Shown: positions 1 through 11,498 of the stretch, piece by piece
Layout of the letters: the number at the start of each line of letters is the position of its first letter
Position numbering within the stretch: position 1 is the stretch's first letter
Assembly: GCA_035048495.1 (NCBI GenBank)
Contig: CM068544.1
Location: 7,930,138-7,994,137, forward strand
Direction: 5' to 3'
From: Euptelea pleiosperma
Lineage: Eukaryota > Streptophyta > Magnoliopsida > Ranunculales > Eupteleaceae
Length of the DNA stretch: 64,000 nucleotides
Program-made: the position numbers and the translations under genes
The notes under the pieces: generated by a model
Database searches by the model: none
What the model was told of the DNA's origin: nothing
The model's input: the letters and a program-made list of their open reading frames with translations, nothing else

Positions 1-730
1 CTAGAAATAGGAAATCTTGAGAATCTTGTTCAGCTAGCCTGCTCTTCTAATCATTTGACTGGGTTCATTCCTCTAGAAATAGAAAATCTGAAATTTCTAT
101 TTAAGCTATAACTAAGTGTTAATTATCTCACTGGTACAATTCCTTATTCATTAGGAAACTTGACCAACCTAGCCACTTTATACCTTGACAATAATCAACT
201 TTCTGGTTCCATTCCTCTAGAAATAGGAAATCTGAACAATCTTGTTGAGTTAGACTTTTCTACTAATCATCTGACCGGTTCCATCCCTTTCGCTTTTGGA
301 AACTTGAAGAAGCTCACCCTCTTGTACCTGTTCAAAAATCAGATATCTGGCAACATACCTTTAGAAATGGGAAACCTGAAATTTCTTACTGATCTAAGTT
401 TGTGCACCAACAATCTCACTGGTCCAATCCCAACTCACTGGGAATTTATCAGAAATCTTTGGTGTATATCCAAAGTTGGATTACATTGATTTGAGCCATA
501 ACAAATTGTATGGCGAGCTTTCACAAAATTGGGGAAAGTGCCAACGTCTGACAAGCCTACAGATCTCTAAGAATAAGATTAATGGTAAGATACCACATGA
601 GTTTGGGCAGTTAACTCACTTAGGAAGACTTGATCTTTCATCAAATCATCTAGTAGGAGAGATTCTGAAAGAGTTGGGAAAGTTGACTTATTTGATAGAC
701 TTTAATTTGAATGATAACTCACAGAACTAA
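1..730 (+). pseudogene. LRR receptor-like kinase fragment, broken
   Basis: The segment encodes about nine 24-residue plant extracellular leucine-rich repeats of the pattern LxxLxxLxLxxNxLTGSIPxxIGNLxxL. This is the repeat type of the LRR-XI/XII receptor-like kinases that sit in the plasma membrane and sense extracellular ligands (MIK2-like proteins are a typical match). The frame is open from base 1, stops at a TAA near 109, and resumes with repeats from 160 to about 470. A frameshift near 440-476 then moves the repeats to another frame, which stays open to a stop at 730. No signal peptide, transmembrane segment or kinase domain follows. Both ends are missing: the left end lies outside the window and the right end stops mid-array. 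I am confident of the LRR identity and of the breaks, but not of the exact subfamily. Confidence 0.88.
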
Positions 731-1449
731 TATTGTTCCAATTAACTTTCAAAAAGAATGTAGAAGCGTTTAATATCGATTCATGAAGAAGAATCCTAAT
801 AATAGGTAAAAATAAAAGATTTCAACTGTTGACAAAAGGTCGAATTCTTTTGGTTATTACAAAAATTTCTCTTAATGCTTTCAAAAGTTGGTAAGTATCA
901 TAAGGATGAATTTCCGTTTAGATACTTCAATCAAAATTTGTGTTTTAATAGCTTTTAAGAGAAAAGTTAACTCTAATCAAGGTCGACCATTTATCAAGAA
1001 TAATATTTTTGATGTTCTTCTCACAACAAACCCTAAATATAATATAGAACAAGGTTCATTAAGATCAATAAAAAAAAATCGTTGTTTTCAAATATTAAAG
1101 ATAAAATTTCTATGTTTAAGAAATTTGACAAAAACTAACTTTATGAGATTTTCTCTTAACTTCGTTGCCTCATCCAATGGTCGATTTAGATCGAAACGGA
1201 GCAAATAAGATATGGATTTTATAGTTCTCAAAATTTTTGATTTTTCTATTAAAAATATAATTTAGGATTTTTGTTGAATATTTTGAAGAAATATAGCAAA
1301 CAAGTTTCTAGTTATAAGAAAAACCAAAAATAGAGACTGCTCGATAGTTAGTTAGTAATTCGAACCTAGCAATCAAACCGTAAAGAACTGGGTGACCTGC
1401 CACCTGGCATTGGAAAGCTAGCTCGAAATTCCACGTTCCTCATGTTCGG
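731..1449. other. AT-rich intergenic stretch, nothing recognised
   Basis: No coding motif, terminal inverted repeat or tandem array was recognised here. The one open frame (888-1208) is rich in Lys, Asn and Phe, as expected from AT-rich noncoding DNA, and has no recognisable domain. Confidence 0.5.
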
Positions 1450-3079
1450 CATTAGAGTTAAATCCTAATGAAAATGGGTCAAAAAGTGCCCCAAAGTTGA
1501 TTGTGTGACCTATAATTTTTTGGACAGTAACTTGCAGTCCACTTCTGAGCATTCCATAGAAAAATACACAACTCAATATGCTCCAAAAAATTTAGATAAA
1601 TACTACAGGCCGTTATGAAACTCTGGGCTTTGGAATCGCATTAAAACATTAACTAGGGAATAAATGGCAGAATTTACCGTTCGGCATGACGAAAATTCTG
1701 TCAACCCGAATTTACACTAACTTCCCAAACGATTTTCAATCAATCTCTAAACCATTTAACATGAAATAAAAGTATCCCAAAAAACTCAAATTGTCTTAAA
1801 ACATACTTAATAATCATAACTCTCCCTCGAACTCCACCCCATCTCATGGATCCACTTCTTCAAGAATCTCCTCCACGCCGGTCTCGATGAACTCTTTTAA
1901 ATCTAATCAGTTAACAAACCGTGAGCTAACGCCCAGTAATAATCCACGGGATGAATGTGACCATAATATACAACATCAAAATTCTAGATAATGAATATAA
2001 AATCATGGCATAGGAAAGATCAATGAGTGAAACCAATAGATTAACAAACTCATGAGAGAAACTACGGATATCAAGCTATGACCCCACCCAAAAACCAATA
2101 ATATCAATCCGATCCTTAGCCGAAGCTCTTCTGCAAGTATAATTTTGGGTCTTGCACCCTAGGGCTCCGAGTCCTTTATTATTTTCCATCGGGCCTTCGC
2201 ATAAAAGCACTCCCGCTATAATCCAATCCAACCTTGGGCCTTCGCTTGGAAGCCCTCCCGCTAATTTTCAATCCAAAATCGGGCCTTCGCCTAGAAGCAC
2301 TCTCGATAATAACGTAATAATCTAATGACAAGAGGATAACCAAGCAACAATAGGTAATTCAACTACAAAGAATGCTCAAACAATAATAGTTAATTCCACA
2401 AAGGAATAGCCAAAAACCAATAGATGATTCCAAATTGAACAAAACCAATCAAATAAATTAGATAAAAAAATAAAAAATAAATAGAAAATCATAAAACAAG
2501 ATCTAACCGTCTGATGTGGCTTAATTTTTGTTATGTCATACTAGAGGAAGTAACTCTCTGTGAACAACATTTCAGTCCAATCGGACCACGAGAAAGTGTC
2601 CATCTGACCTTCACAAATATACTGGTTTTTGTAGTCCGAAAATCAAGAAAAATAACTCAACATGATGAAACGATCTAAATAATCCCTACCATAATTAACA
2701 ATCATCAATGCACAAAAATTATAATTTTAATGTAGGTAATAATGGTGGAATCATCCTTACCTTTCGATACTTTCCATTAGAATCTTCAAGCTTTTTTAAT
2801 GGAGTTTCCAAGTTAATGAGAGAAGAAAAAGAGGTTAGGGTTGAGAAAGAAAGGCAAGGATGCACAAAGTAGTGATGACTCTATTAATTTTTTTACCTTT
2901 ATAGCTCCTACTAGAATTAGAAATAGGTCTAGGCGTTTTTTGTATGGTGGGGTCCACTTGATAGTAGCAATTAATGGGCTCCAAAAAAGGCTCAACTGTT
3001 TTATTATTTTTCTTAATTCTCTACAACTTGATTTAAAACTATTCTATTTTGGGGTTGGTCATAATCTCCATAATCTATA
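1450..3079 (-). mobile_element. Ty3/gypsy LTR, 3' part, minus strand (split by Helitron)
   Basis: Read on the minus strand, this looks like the inner and 3' part of a chromovirus-type LTR, comparable to the LTR at 57259-60279. It has a donor-like AGGTAAGGATG near 2755-2765, the words ttactgggcgttagctcac (about 1921-1939), and an acidic coding stretch at about 1844-1895 (EFIETGVEEILEEVDP then stop) at a position comparable to the acidic peptide in the 59-kb LTR. The matching LTR 5' part resumes at 12991, after a candidate Helitron. The outer (left) boundary is uncertain and no target duplication could be assigned. The assignment rests on pattern comparison within the window. Confidence 0.45.
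2191..2310. repeat. Three short direct repeats, gggccttcgc units
   Basis: Three copies of gggccttcgc followed by a variant of agaagcactcccgct start at 2191, 2235 and 2281, spaced 44 and 46 bp apart. They lie inside the minus-strand LTR segment and are probably an internal tandem repeat of that LTR. Confidence 0.7.
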
Positions 3080-3225
3080 TCTATACTACTCCTAAATGTC
3101 GATATCCTGAAAATCCTATTTTTCCATGATTTTTTTCCTATTTTACCGACTCTACCCTTCACAACACTTATTAAATTCTAAATAACGCTCCAAACGCAAC
3201 TCTTTCTCTTCCGGTGTGTCTCTCC

Positions 3226-3358
3226 AAAGAGTCTTTCCCCTCCCAACGGCTTGCCCTCATCCAACCCCTTGTCGCTTTAACTCTTCAGATTCCAAAACGT
3301 GTTCCTCTCTTCAAAGAGTCTTTCCCTCTCCCAACGGCTTGCCCTCATCCAACCCCTT
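3226..3358. repeat. Local duplication, 45-bp unit
   Basis: A unit of about 45 bp starting aaagagtctttcccctccc and ending ccaacccctt occurs at 3226-3270 and again at 3313-3358, an 87-bp period. It is CT-rich and shows no coding potential that survives in both copies. Confidence 0.8.
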
Positions 3359-5847
3359 CGCCACTTACAAAATTAAACACCAATCGTTCTCTTCATAAGA
3401 TAACAAAATCCTCAGAAATTGAAATGCTCCCAATGCTTCTCTTTGTTTTTACCCCCAAAATCACAGGTCCTTTTCTTTCTCATCCACAACCTAAGAGAAC
3501 TAGCTTCTAAGTGGACTGATGGGTAGTTCGTTCTGGGAATCAAAAGAGAAAGCAACTTTTGTTGTAGTTGCAGAAGTGTCTGTTGTGGTCGTGGGTATGG
3601 TACCTATGGTGGTGGGTACGGGTCCAACTACGTGAAGAAGCAGTTGCACGTAAATTCTTTCTCAGATCATTTTACTTAATTATGCGCCACCTATCCCCAC
3701 TCTTCACTGCATGTGTCTGCGTTGTAGTTACAGTTCATCTCCACTAACATTTTCGTTATTTCTCTTAGTACCCACACTAATTAAAGTAGATATTCTGAAA
3801 ATAAAACACCTGGAGGAGAAGCAACGACTGAAGATTCGGAGTGAGGGTTCCATCCCGCGAACAGAGTTCAAATCAGAAAATCTAGAAATTGCACGAGAAA
3901 TCTAACGGGCCGATTAGATTTCTGTACGTAGACCCAAGTGGATGAATCTATCCGACCATCCATATCAGTTTGTGTTTTTATTTTATTTTTGTTTATTTGG
4001 GAATGACACGGGAAAAAGTTTGTTCGGGTTTTTTCAATTGTGGCTTTCTTTTGGTTTAAAGACAAGATTTTTTTTCACCTTCAATTAGCAATTGTACTAT
4101 AGTGGGTCTCTTTCTTTATCGACAAATTTTTTTATAAAGTTTGTGATGTGAACTCTGTTCAGCTACAAGCGAACCCATTTTAGTGCAAAATTGAATTGAA
4201 TGCCTTACCGTAGAATGTGAAATAGCTTTGAAGGGGAGAAGAATCTATTCTCCCTTTCATGTGTAAAAAACTACATACACATACAGGGGGCTTGGGGCCT
4301 TTCAATCCCAAATGGGTTGCACTAAAAATCGATTTACAACAACAGACTTTTAATTTTTTCTTATCACATATACGTCTGTTGGGCACTTTCCACCAAGATG
4401 GAGAGCTAGAAATGTTTTTGCATCACTATTCTAATATTTACATGGCTCTTCTCATCTCTTACACGTTGACTAATCTTAGGGTCTCTTTCTATTATTCTTA
4501 TTTATTTCTTTTGATGTGGGTCGGTTTCTATTTTGAATTTTTATAACAACTGTTGTAACAGTAATGCCCCCAACCCAGTTACGTTATTTGCCCAAAATAA
4601 AAAAAAAATATGATCGGTTGTATATATTAAAAATTAAAAGGTCTTTTTTGTATGAATGTTGCTTTATTCGTTAACAACAACTTCAATACAACGCTCAGTA
4701 CAATGCTCACCTCTTCACACTCTTAAAACTCTTACGTCTTTTTAGTTTCTATTACATCAGAAACTTTCCAATCGATGCAAACAACATGAAAGGTTCCGTA
4801 ATTGTCTACTCAAAGTAATCCTTTTGGACCACTCCTCTCTCTCTCTCTCTCTCAATTCCAAGCCCATTACACCTGAACCGCCTGATTGGTGCCCTTTTTA
4901 CCCATTTACTTAGATGTATGTCCCTTCAAGTGGAAGATCTTGGTTGGATGATCAAAATCACCAATCAACATTTTTACACAGACAAGTTGTGTCCTAATCT
5001 GACTAAATTACAGGTCTAGATGGAACAACTTAAACATGGAATTAATCAGTGTGTTGGTTCATCAAAGAGGTTGTTTATGGATCAAGCAATCCAGATTAAT
5101 GCTTAGATCTGAGTATTTCACCTGCATCATCATCCACATGTATCGTACACAGGTACACATACAAGTTGGTTTTACTAGAAGATCTACTAGACTAGGTAAA
5201 GAAATGACTAGATTGAATATCTTTTCCACAATATTTCTAGACTTTTTTTTAATGCTTTGCATATACTGTGACCGTCTAAAAGAATACCACAATGTGATCA
5301 TCCAGCTGAGTCAATGTGATTGGTCACCTAGGAAGGATATGATGGGCCAAATTTCCAATAATAAGCTTGATTGATGTTTTCTATAGTACTACTTATAAAA
5401 AAAAGCTATTTCTATAGTACCCAAAAAATGCTTGAATACAAAAGCTAGAATCACTCCTAAAAAAGTGCTAAAATCTAATGGTAGATTGAGCTCGACATCA
5501 TTGTAGCACTTACTATTAGTTCTATCTCTCTTTGACCATTCAACTGATGTATTTCATTGGATTATGATGGTACTCTATTCCAAAATAAAAAAATTATCTA
5601 TTGGCCTGTGTGTTAATGAACATGAGCTGCGTTTTCGTTTGATTGCTTTGTTTTTGGTGATTTTAAATTTGGTTCCTTAATTGGTCTGTAAATTGGGAGT
5701 GGGTTTTTGGGTTAGCAAATATAGGTGTTTTAATGGGTTTTTGGTCTTAATTTGCATGTATGTATTTGTTACTGCATATTTTTGTAGAGTAGCTAGAGGT
5801 TTTCCTAATCTCAAATTTTTTAAAACAATATTTTTTTTATAAACCAG

Positions 5848-5874
5848 ATTACCCGTGCTTAGCACGGGCACAAT
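5848..5874 (+). mobile_element. Second Helitron-like terminal hairpin
   Basis: The palindrome cccgtgcttagcacggg (7-bp stem, 3-nt loop) is followed by cacaatc. This is the usual subterminal hairpin of a plant Helitron 3' end, but the CTAG terminus is absent and aaaaggtaaag follows. It may be the truncated 3' end of an older Helitron that shares the 3080 left end, or of a nested one. Confidence 0.4.
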
Positions 5875-6139
5875 CAAAAGGTAAAGACCATGACTAATTA
5901 TTTAGCATGTTATAGACCATGACTAACACCCCAAAGAAACATTTCAAAATATTTATGAGAATCCTAAGGGTCGGGAAATTAAACTTGGATGATAAATGCT
6001 ATGGAACACATCATTTATAGGTAGAGCCAAAACTAGAACTTTCCAATCAATAGTGAGTAGAATCAGATTCAAAATTCAAGGTTTGCAAAAAAAAAGAAAC
6101 TTTCGCAGCTGGGCCGAACTACAATAATAAAATCATCAC

Positions 6140-7060
6140 ATCAGCCTTCCCAACTTATCAAAAGTCATGTTTTATCCTCCCAAAAAAGACATGCACCGCA
6201 ATAGATGCCCTACAGAGGGACTTTTGGTGGATAAAAAAAGGAGGAAAAGAAGGGGACCTTGCTTGCGAAGTTGGAAATCATTATGTTGTCCCAAGAAAAG
6301 AGATCTAGGCATAACTTTAACTCAGGACGAAAAGTTGGCCCCCCATTTCCCAAATAGGATAAAGGATGCTAAATAAGCCTGCAACAATTTGGGCCACAAT
6401 ACTAATCTCAAATAGTGTGGGGTACACCGTCCACTCAGCCCCCAACCACCCTGAAAAAAATCAAATGTCTGTCATATGGGCGTGCTATCTTGAAAGGCCT
6501 CAATTTTAACACATGTTGGCAAGTTGGTGACAGAATTAACATTGCTGTCTGGATGATCCATGGATCCCATCACTACAGTCCTAAAAGATCCCTAAACTCC
6601 TCTACCTTAGGATACTCAAATCAGAAAAGTGTGGTAACTCATAAACCAAAGAGATCATGAAAAGTCAATGTATCGATGCACTCTTCCCACCATCCATAGC
6701 CTTCCCCTTTCTAAGTCGCAATGTGGAGATAATTTAGATGGAACCACACTAGAGTGGGATCACACACAAAGAAGTCAGCATATGAAACCATAGCTAACAC
6801 ATTGAACCCCAATCATCAATTTCTATGGCTTAAAATTTGGCACCTCAAGGTGCTTAAAAGGGTTCAGATTTTTGTATGGAAATGTGCCAAAGATTTACTC
6901 CCAAGTAGAGCTAGATTGAATACTATTTTTCATGTTGATGAAATGATATTCCCCTTTATCAAAATGATATAGAAACAATTCAACACCTGTTCTTAGAATG
7001 TTTCACAAAATGTGTGTTGGTTTGGCTAACGATTCTCTTTCTAGTTGGATAACTTGAAAT
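6140..7060 (+). pseudogene. LINE (non-LTR retrotransposon) RT C-terminal/zf-RVT remnant
   Basis: Frames across this region give fragments typical of the C-terminal part of plant LINE polymerases: a Pro-Lys-x-Thr...Ala-Leu-Gln-Arg-Asp-Phe-Trp-Trp segment (about 6180-6235), then the zinc-binding reverse-transcriptase module SAYETIAN...FLWLKIWHLKVLKRVQIFVWKCAKDLLPSRARL (about 6775-6925), then ETIQHLFLECFTKCVLVWL (about 6972-7030). These correspond to the zf-RVT domain, which follows the RT domain. The frames shift several times and carry stops, so it is dead. The RT core and endonuclease were not seen. It lies within the candidate Helitron and so inserted into it or was carried along. Confidence 0.7.
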
Positions 7061-8366
7061 ATCCATGTTTATGGGTCAACCGTTTTCAGGATAAGCACAT
7101 CTGAAAATCATTGATTTAGATCCTCCCAGTTGCTGTTAATTCTTTTATTATGGGAAGGAAATGTATGAAGTTGCGGGCACCACCAACATTAACTGTTCAA
7201 TTAGTGGGGCACCCTCTTGAATACTCAGTGCCAAAAGTCATTCCGATCCAGTGATTGTGGCTCAAATACAATTGTTATTACCCAACCACAGTATATTTTT
7301 TTCTTCTCCTTTTAAAAGTTCATCCATGATAGAGATAGCAAAGAAGTCACCTGCATTCCATTATGTTAAAAGCAGAGTTCTAGAATTCAGACACAAATTT
7401 TGAATTGTTATCATCTTAGAGATATCATTTTCAGGTTTAAAGGACACCTGAATTGCTAAAATGACAAGTTTTGCCCCTATCACGCTGCTAACAATTCCTA
7501 GATAACCAAATCCATTTATCAAAACTTTCTCAGTCCTTTATGGGTTTCTGAACTATCATTTTTTTTTCTGATTTTCTCTCTGATTCTTGGTCGGCAGCTT
7601 TGTATGAGAAAAGGTAAGATTTTTAGAAGATATAATTCCACATCTATACTTGAGTCCACTAGCCTAGCTTACCTCACCTTCAGATCTGAACACCTGAACC
7701 CTTCAAGCCGGCAATGAGATGATTGTTCCTCTCAAACTTACTTGCTCGGGTGAGTTTTATTAAGTAATTCATCTTCTGCTCTTGAAATAGGAGTTATTAT
7801 TTTTCTATTGCTAATCCTGAACCTGACCCATTTTTAATTTGGAAAGATTTTCCCAATGGGCCTTTGATATGGGCCTACGGCTATTTTTTCTGTAAAAGAT
7901 GAAGAAATGCTCAAATGACAAGCAAGAGGACCCGTACTACACTACCCGGGTGCGGTTCCATGATGCCTGCAAGTGGGTCAAGACGACCATTCAGCAGGCT
8001 CACCTAGGAGATATTGTGGGCCAAATTGTCTTCTCGACAACAGAAAATATTATGGATAATTTAGAACAAGATGTAAAATGTCATCGATCAAAAGGTTGAA
8101 ATCATACAAAGATCAAAACAATCAGATGATTCAGATGGACACAACAATCCAATCTGCATTTTTTTTCTAGACTTCAAACTTTCTCGATCAACGGAAACAA
8201 CGAGTTGCTGTGAATGGCAAATCATGTGATTTTTTTTACTTAGGATATCTTCTAGGTCAGACTCACTTTTTTTTTCGAGTAAGATATCTATTGCACCCAT
8301 CACAACAGGAAATAGACTATGGCAGACTACTCGACACGTATTTGCATGGAACTCAGAAATATGTAT
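7061..8366. other. Unassigned Helitron interior
   Basis: No known domain was recognised. A 66-codon plus-strand frame at 7899-8099 (MKKCSNDKQEDPYYTTRV..., with DACKWVKTTIQQAHLGDIVGQIVF) is less biased than its surroundings and could be a captured exon piece. I cannot name a family, and no adjoining exons with splice sites were established. The rest is AT-rich with no structure seen. Confidence 0.3.
8362..8366. repeat. Target-site duplication, left, of solo LTR (tgtat)
   Basis: The 5-bp tgtat here is repeated at 11494-11498 immediately outside the other end of the LTR. This is the expected hallmark of integrase-mediated insertion. Confidence 0.85.
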
Positions 8367-11300
8367 TGAAAGTAGGGTTTTTCCGTGTCGTCGAATCGGA
8401 AACCCCGGTTTCAACACATATTTTTTTTTTGATCCTTCTATTTCACTGTTTATTTCTGCAAAATATTCAAACTTGTACAGTGGATAGTGTCGGATGTCGA
8501 TCCGCACTCGGAGTTAGCCGGGTTAGCATAATCAGGAACATGAAATGACGGAACATTACAAGAAATAATAGATAAAAATAAACTTCATCATTCAGTGATC
8601 AAAATGTCTATTACAATGCTTGAATCGAAAATAAAATAAAATAAGATAAACTAAAAAGCAATTTTAAAAAAAGAAAATTCTAGAGAGAGTTAGAAAGAGA
8701 AAATGAAGTGGAGAGAGATCTCTAAAGAGAGAGATTGCTCTCTAGAGAGAAAAAGAGATCTAGAGGAAACTAGGTAGAGAGAGAACCACCTAGAAACTAG
8801 AGAGAGAAACAAGAGATAGAGAGAAGAGATACTAAGAACTAGAGAGAGAAAACTATCAAAGAGACCTAGAGAGAGAAAACTATCAAAGAGACCTAGAGAG
8901 AGATTATAGAATGTACTCTAGACTTACCCGAACTTGGCCGGAATGAATGCTTGTTGTTCTTCCTCCAAGTTGCAGGGCTGCACGATGGCAGTGAGTGCAA
9001 CCCGTGAAGGAGAAGATGATGGGCAGTGTTGCAGGAGATGGACCACCTGAAGTGGTGGAGGTTGGTGACGTGTGCTAGTGGATGGAGGTGATGTAAATAA
9101 CGATGAAGGGCAGTAAGGAGAAGGGGGTAGTGATGACGCCTACAACTAGGGAGAGTGCAGGGTGGACCGTGGAAAGGGTTCTAATGGTGGAGGCGGCACT
9201 TGCAGGTGTGCTTGCAAGCCTCCACGGTGACTGGAAGAGGGGTGTGATGACGGCTTGGTGAGAGAAGCTAAAAGAGAGGACTGCTGGCAGTGGGATGCCG
9301 GTGCAGTTGAGGACGGTTTAGCAAACCGTTGAGAGGAACAGCAGCCACCACGTAGAGGAGCAGCAACCACACCAAGAAGACGTGGTGAAGAAAAGGAGGT
9401 AGGAGACTCTATGGAGAGGGGCGACTCAAGGAGGAACGTGCGGAAACGTGGAGAGAATGAAGATCGAATGGGGTTGGTTGTGCAGCCCGATAGTGGAGGA
9501 TTAGTGCACCAATAGGTGGCCGGATTTAATGGAGATTGCCGGAGTTCTGCAACTCCGGCGAACTCCTCTTTTTTTTTAAAGGAAGATGAGCAAGGAGAGG
9601 AGTGAGGACGGTGTAATGGAGGGGAGTGTGAATGGGTTGCTGGTGTGCCTTCAACGGTGAAGATACAGAGCTGGGGGCGGTGATAATGGTGGAGACGATC
9701 ATGCTCCAGCAGGTGGAGACGTTGGTTATGAGAGGGATAGATGATAGGAGTTGCAGCACGTCATGGCAGCAACGTTGCAATGGAAGAGCCTAACGGCTTG
9801 GCAGTTGGGAGGGGATGGGAAGTGCAGATGCGCCCAACAATAGTGGAGGAGAGGCCGACCAGAGTTGCAGGTCTGCAACTCCGGTGATGGTGTTGCAGTC
9901 CGACTACACAGTGGTGCAGCCTTGCTGTTTTGGAGCAGCAAGGTTGGAGAGGAGAGGGAGGTGGCAGCACATGCTACAGGTAGAACGCTGCGAGTGAGAC
10001 CGTGGCAGCAATGGAAGGAGGCAGATTTCGCTGGCTTTGATGGTGGAAATCGCGAAACGGACGGTGGTTTTGGTGAAGGATCACGGTTGGGTGTGAGAGA
10101 GAGTGAGAAGAAGAGAGGTTTGGAATCAATGGAGAGATGGAGGGGCGGCTAGGGTTGAGTGGATGGGGGAGACGGTGAAGAGAGCTGTTATGGAAAAAAG
10201 TGGGAGAGGTCCTAAGAAAACCGTTCTCTTCTATATATATTAGGGTTTGATTCTAATAGGAGGGACGTCCTCCTCCTTGGCAGCAACCTCCCCTTAATTC
10301 TTGGGGCCCCCATTGAGATTTTAAAAACGCCCTAAGTATTTCCTTGCATCACAAAGATTCTCCAAAAATCCATCACTAGCTACCCCCATTTTTTAGAAAC
10401 TTTCATTCCAAAAATATTTTCTTCTTTTAAATAATGAAAACTTGTTTTTAGAAACATTTTTATAAAATATCATCTTTCAAATGCCGAACACCTAGTTTTC
10501 TTCTAGGATAAAATCTCCATCTTTTTTTTGACACCCAAAAATTCCTTTTTGAAGAAATATTTGTCTTTTAAAAAATCTTTGTTTCTAAAAACTTTCCCAA
10601 AATTTACTCTCCTATCCTTCTTCTTCTTTAAAAATTGTTTCCTATGCATGCTAGGCATGTAGGTCCCACCGAATGGCTGGGCCATAGGTAATGGGCCTGC
10701 ACTCCATCATGGCTTAGGCCCATAGGATTGAACATGAAGTGATGAGGGCCATTGGATTTACGAGATGGTGAGATAGATGATCGGGGGACTGACTGAGCGA
10801 TCGTACGGTAGAGATGGATGGTGATGATCGGGCGATGGAGATTGGTCAAGGTAGGCCGTAGGATTGAATGACTGAGGAGGAAGAGAAGATCGGATGATTT
10901 GGATTGTGAGCAGAGAGAGAATGAGGATCTAGAGAGAGGAGAGAGAAAATATTATAAAATAAAGAGAAAAATGCTAGTAGAGGGTCTTGAACCCTGGCCT
11001 TTGACTTGGTCTTCTGCATGCTTTACCAACTGAGTAGGTCCTCATCTTATGTTAGTTGATAAGCCTTAATCTCTGTAGTCTCTTCTTTGGGGGCTTGTCT
11101 CTCCTTCTATCTTGATTTTCGCTCAAGCTTTTTCGACTCTCTGACTCTTCCTGTCTTTGGCCTACTTCTTCTTGTCTAAGTCCATTGGCTCTTTATGCTT
11201 TGATCAAAGGCTCTGGCAGTCAGTTGTGGGCCCACAATTCCTAAAATTCTCCAATCGGGTTTCCTGCAATAAAAGAAGCGCGTAATGAGACTTAATCATA

Positions 11301-11493
11301 ACGGCTTTATATCTAGACTTCCGAAAATGTGCTTAAAGCATGCAAATATACCATTTCATCTAGAAAAGTGTGTTCTACGAAACAAAAAAAACTCTTACGT
11401 AGAAAAGTGGATAATTAGAGCAGTTTTACGTAGGAGAGTGTGATAACGCTTATAGGATAATAGTGAAAAATATGCGCTTTTAAGCGAATATCA
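8367..11493 (-). mobile_element. Solo LTR of the gag-only non-autonomous LTR family, copy A
   Basis: In minus-strand sense the segment starts TGATATTCGC (ending at 11493) and ends CTACTTTCA (at 8367). It is flanked by a perfect 5-bp duplication tgtat (8362-8366 and 11494-11498). It is colinear with the LTRs at 42954 and 50310 and with the solo LTR at 37741: start TGATATTCGC, tRNA-like module, palindromic gagttgcag/ctgcaactc hairpins, a purine/pyrimidine tract, and a tail with a gagtgcg...gacatccgacac motif. Length is 3127 bp and no internal region is present, so it is a solo LTR left by LTR-LTR recombination. Open frames inside it are GA-rich noncoding artefacts. A tandem 30-bp ctatcaaagagacctagaga repeat sits near 8857-8911. 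Confidence 0.88.
10982..11040 (-). other. tRNA-like A-box/B-box module inside LTR copy A
   Basis: The minus strand reads ggacctactcagttggtaaa (A-box-like, TCAGTTGGTAAAGC) and, about 30 nt later, agggttcaagaccct (B-box-like, GGTTCAAGACC). The spacing and order match an internal RNA polymerase III promoter of a tRNA or tRNA-derived SINE. It is too short and lacks a full cloverleaf, so it is not annotated as a tRNA. Homologous modules occur in the other LTR copies. Confidence 0.6.
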
Positions 11494-11498
11494 TGTAT

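Noticed and set aside
888..1208. 106-codon plus-strand frame
   Set aside because: Lys/Asn/Phe bias expected of AT-rich noncoding DNA and no family motif.
2191..2310. CRISPR-like regular spacing of repeats
   Set aside because: Only three short imperfect units in a plant LTR; no CRISPR biology is expected in nuclear plant DNA.
4259..5374. Frames of 95 and 112 codons
   Set aside because: AT-rich, no domain, and the opposite strand is equally open.
8937..10152. Gene-like GC-rich stretch with several frames of 60-95 codons
   Set aside because: It is the interior of solo LTR copy A; the frames disagree with those in copies B, C and D.
10982..11040. A true tRNA gene
   Set aside because: Only about 60 nt, no acceptor stem or anticodon arm that pairs, and it lies at a fixed place in an LTR family.
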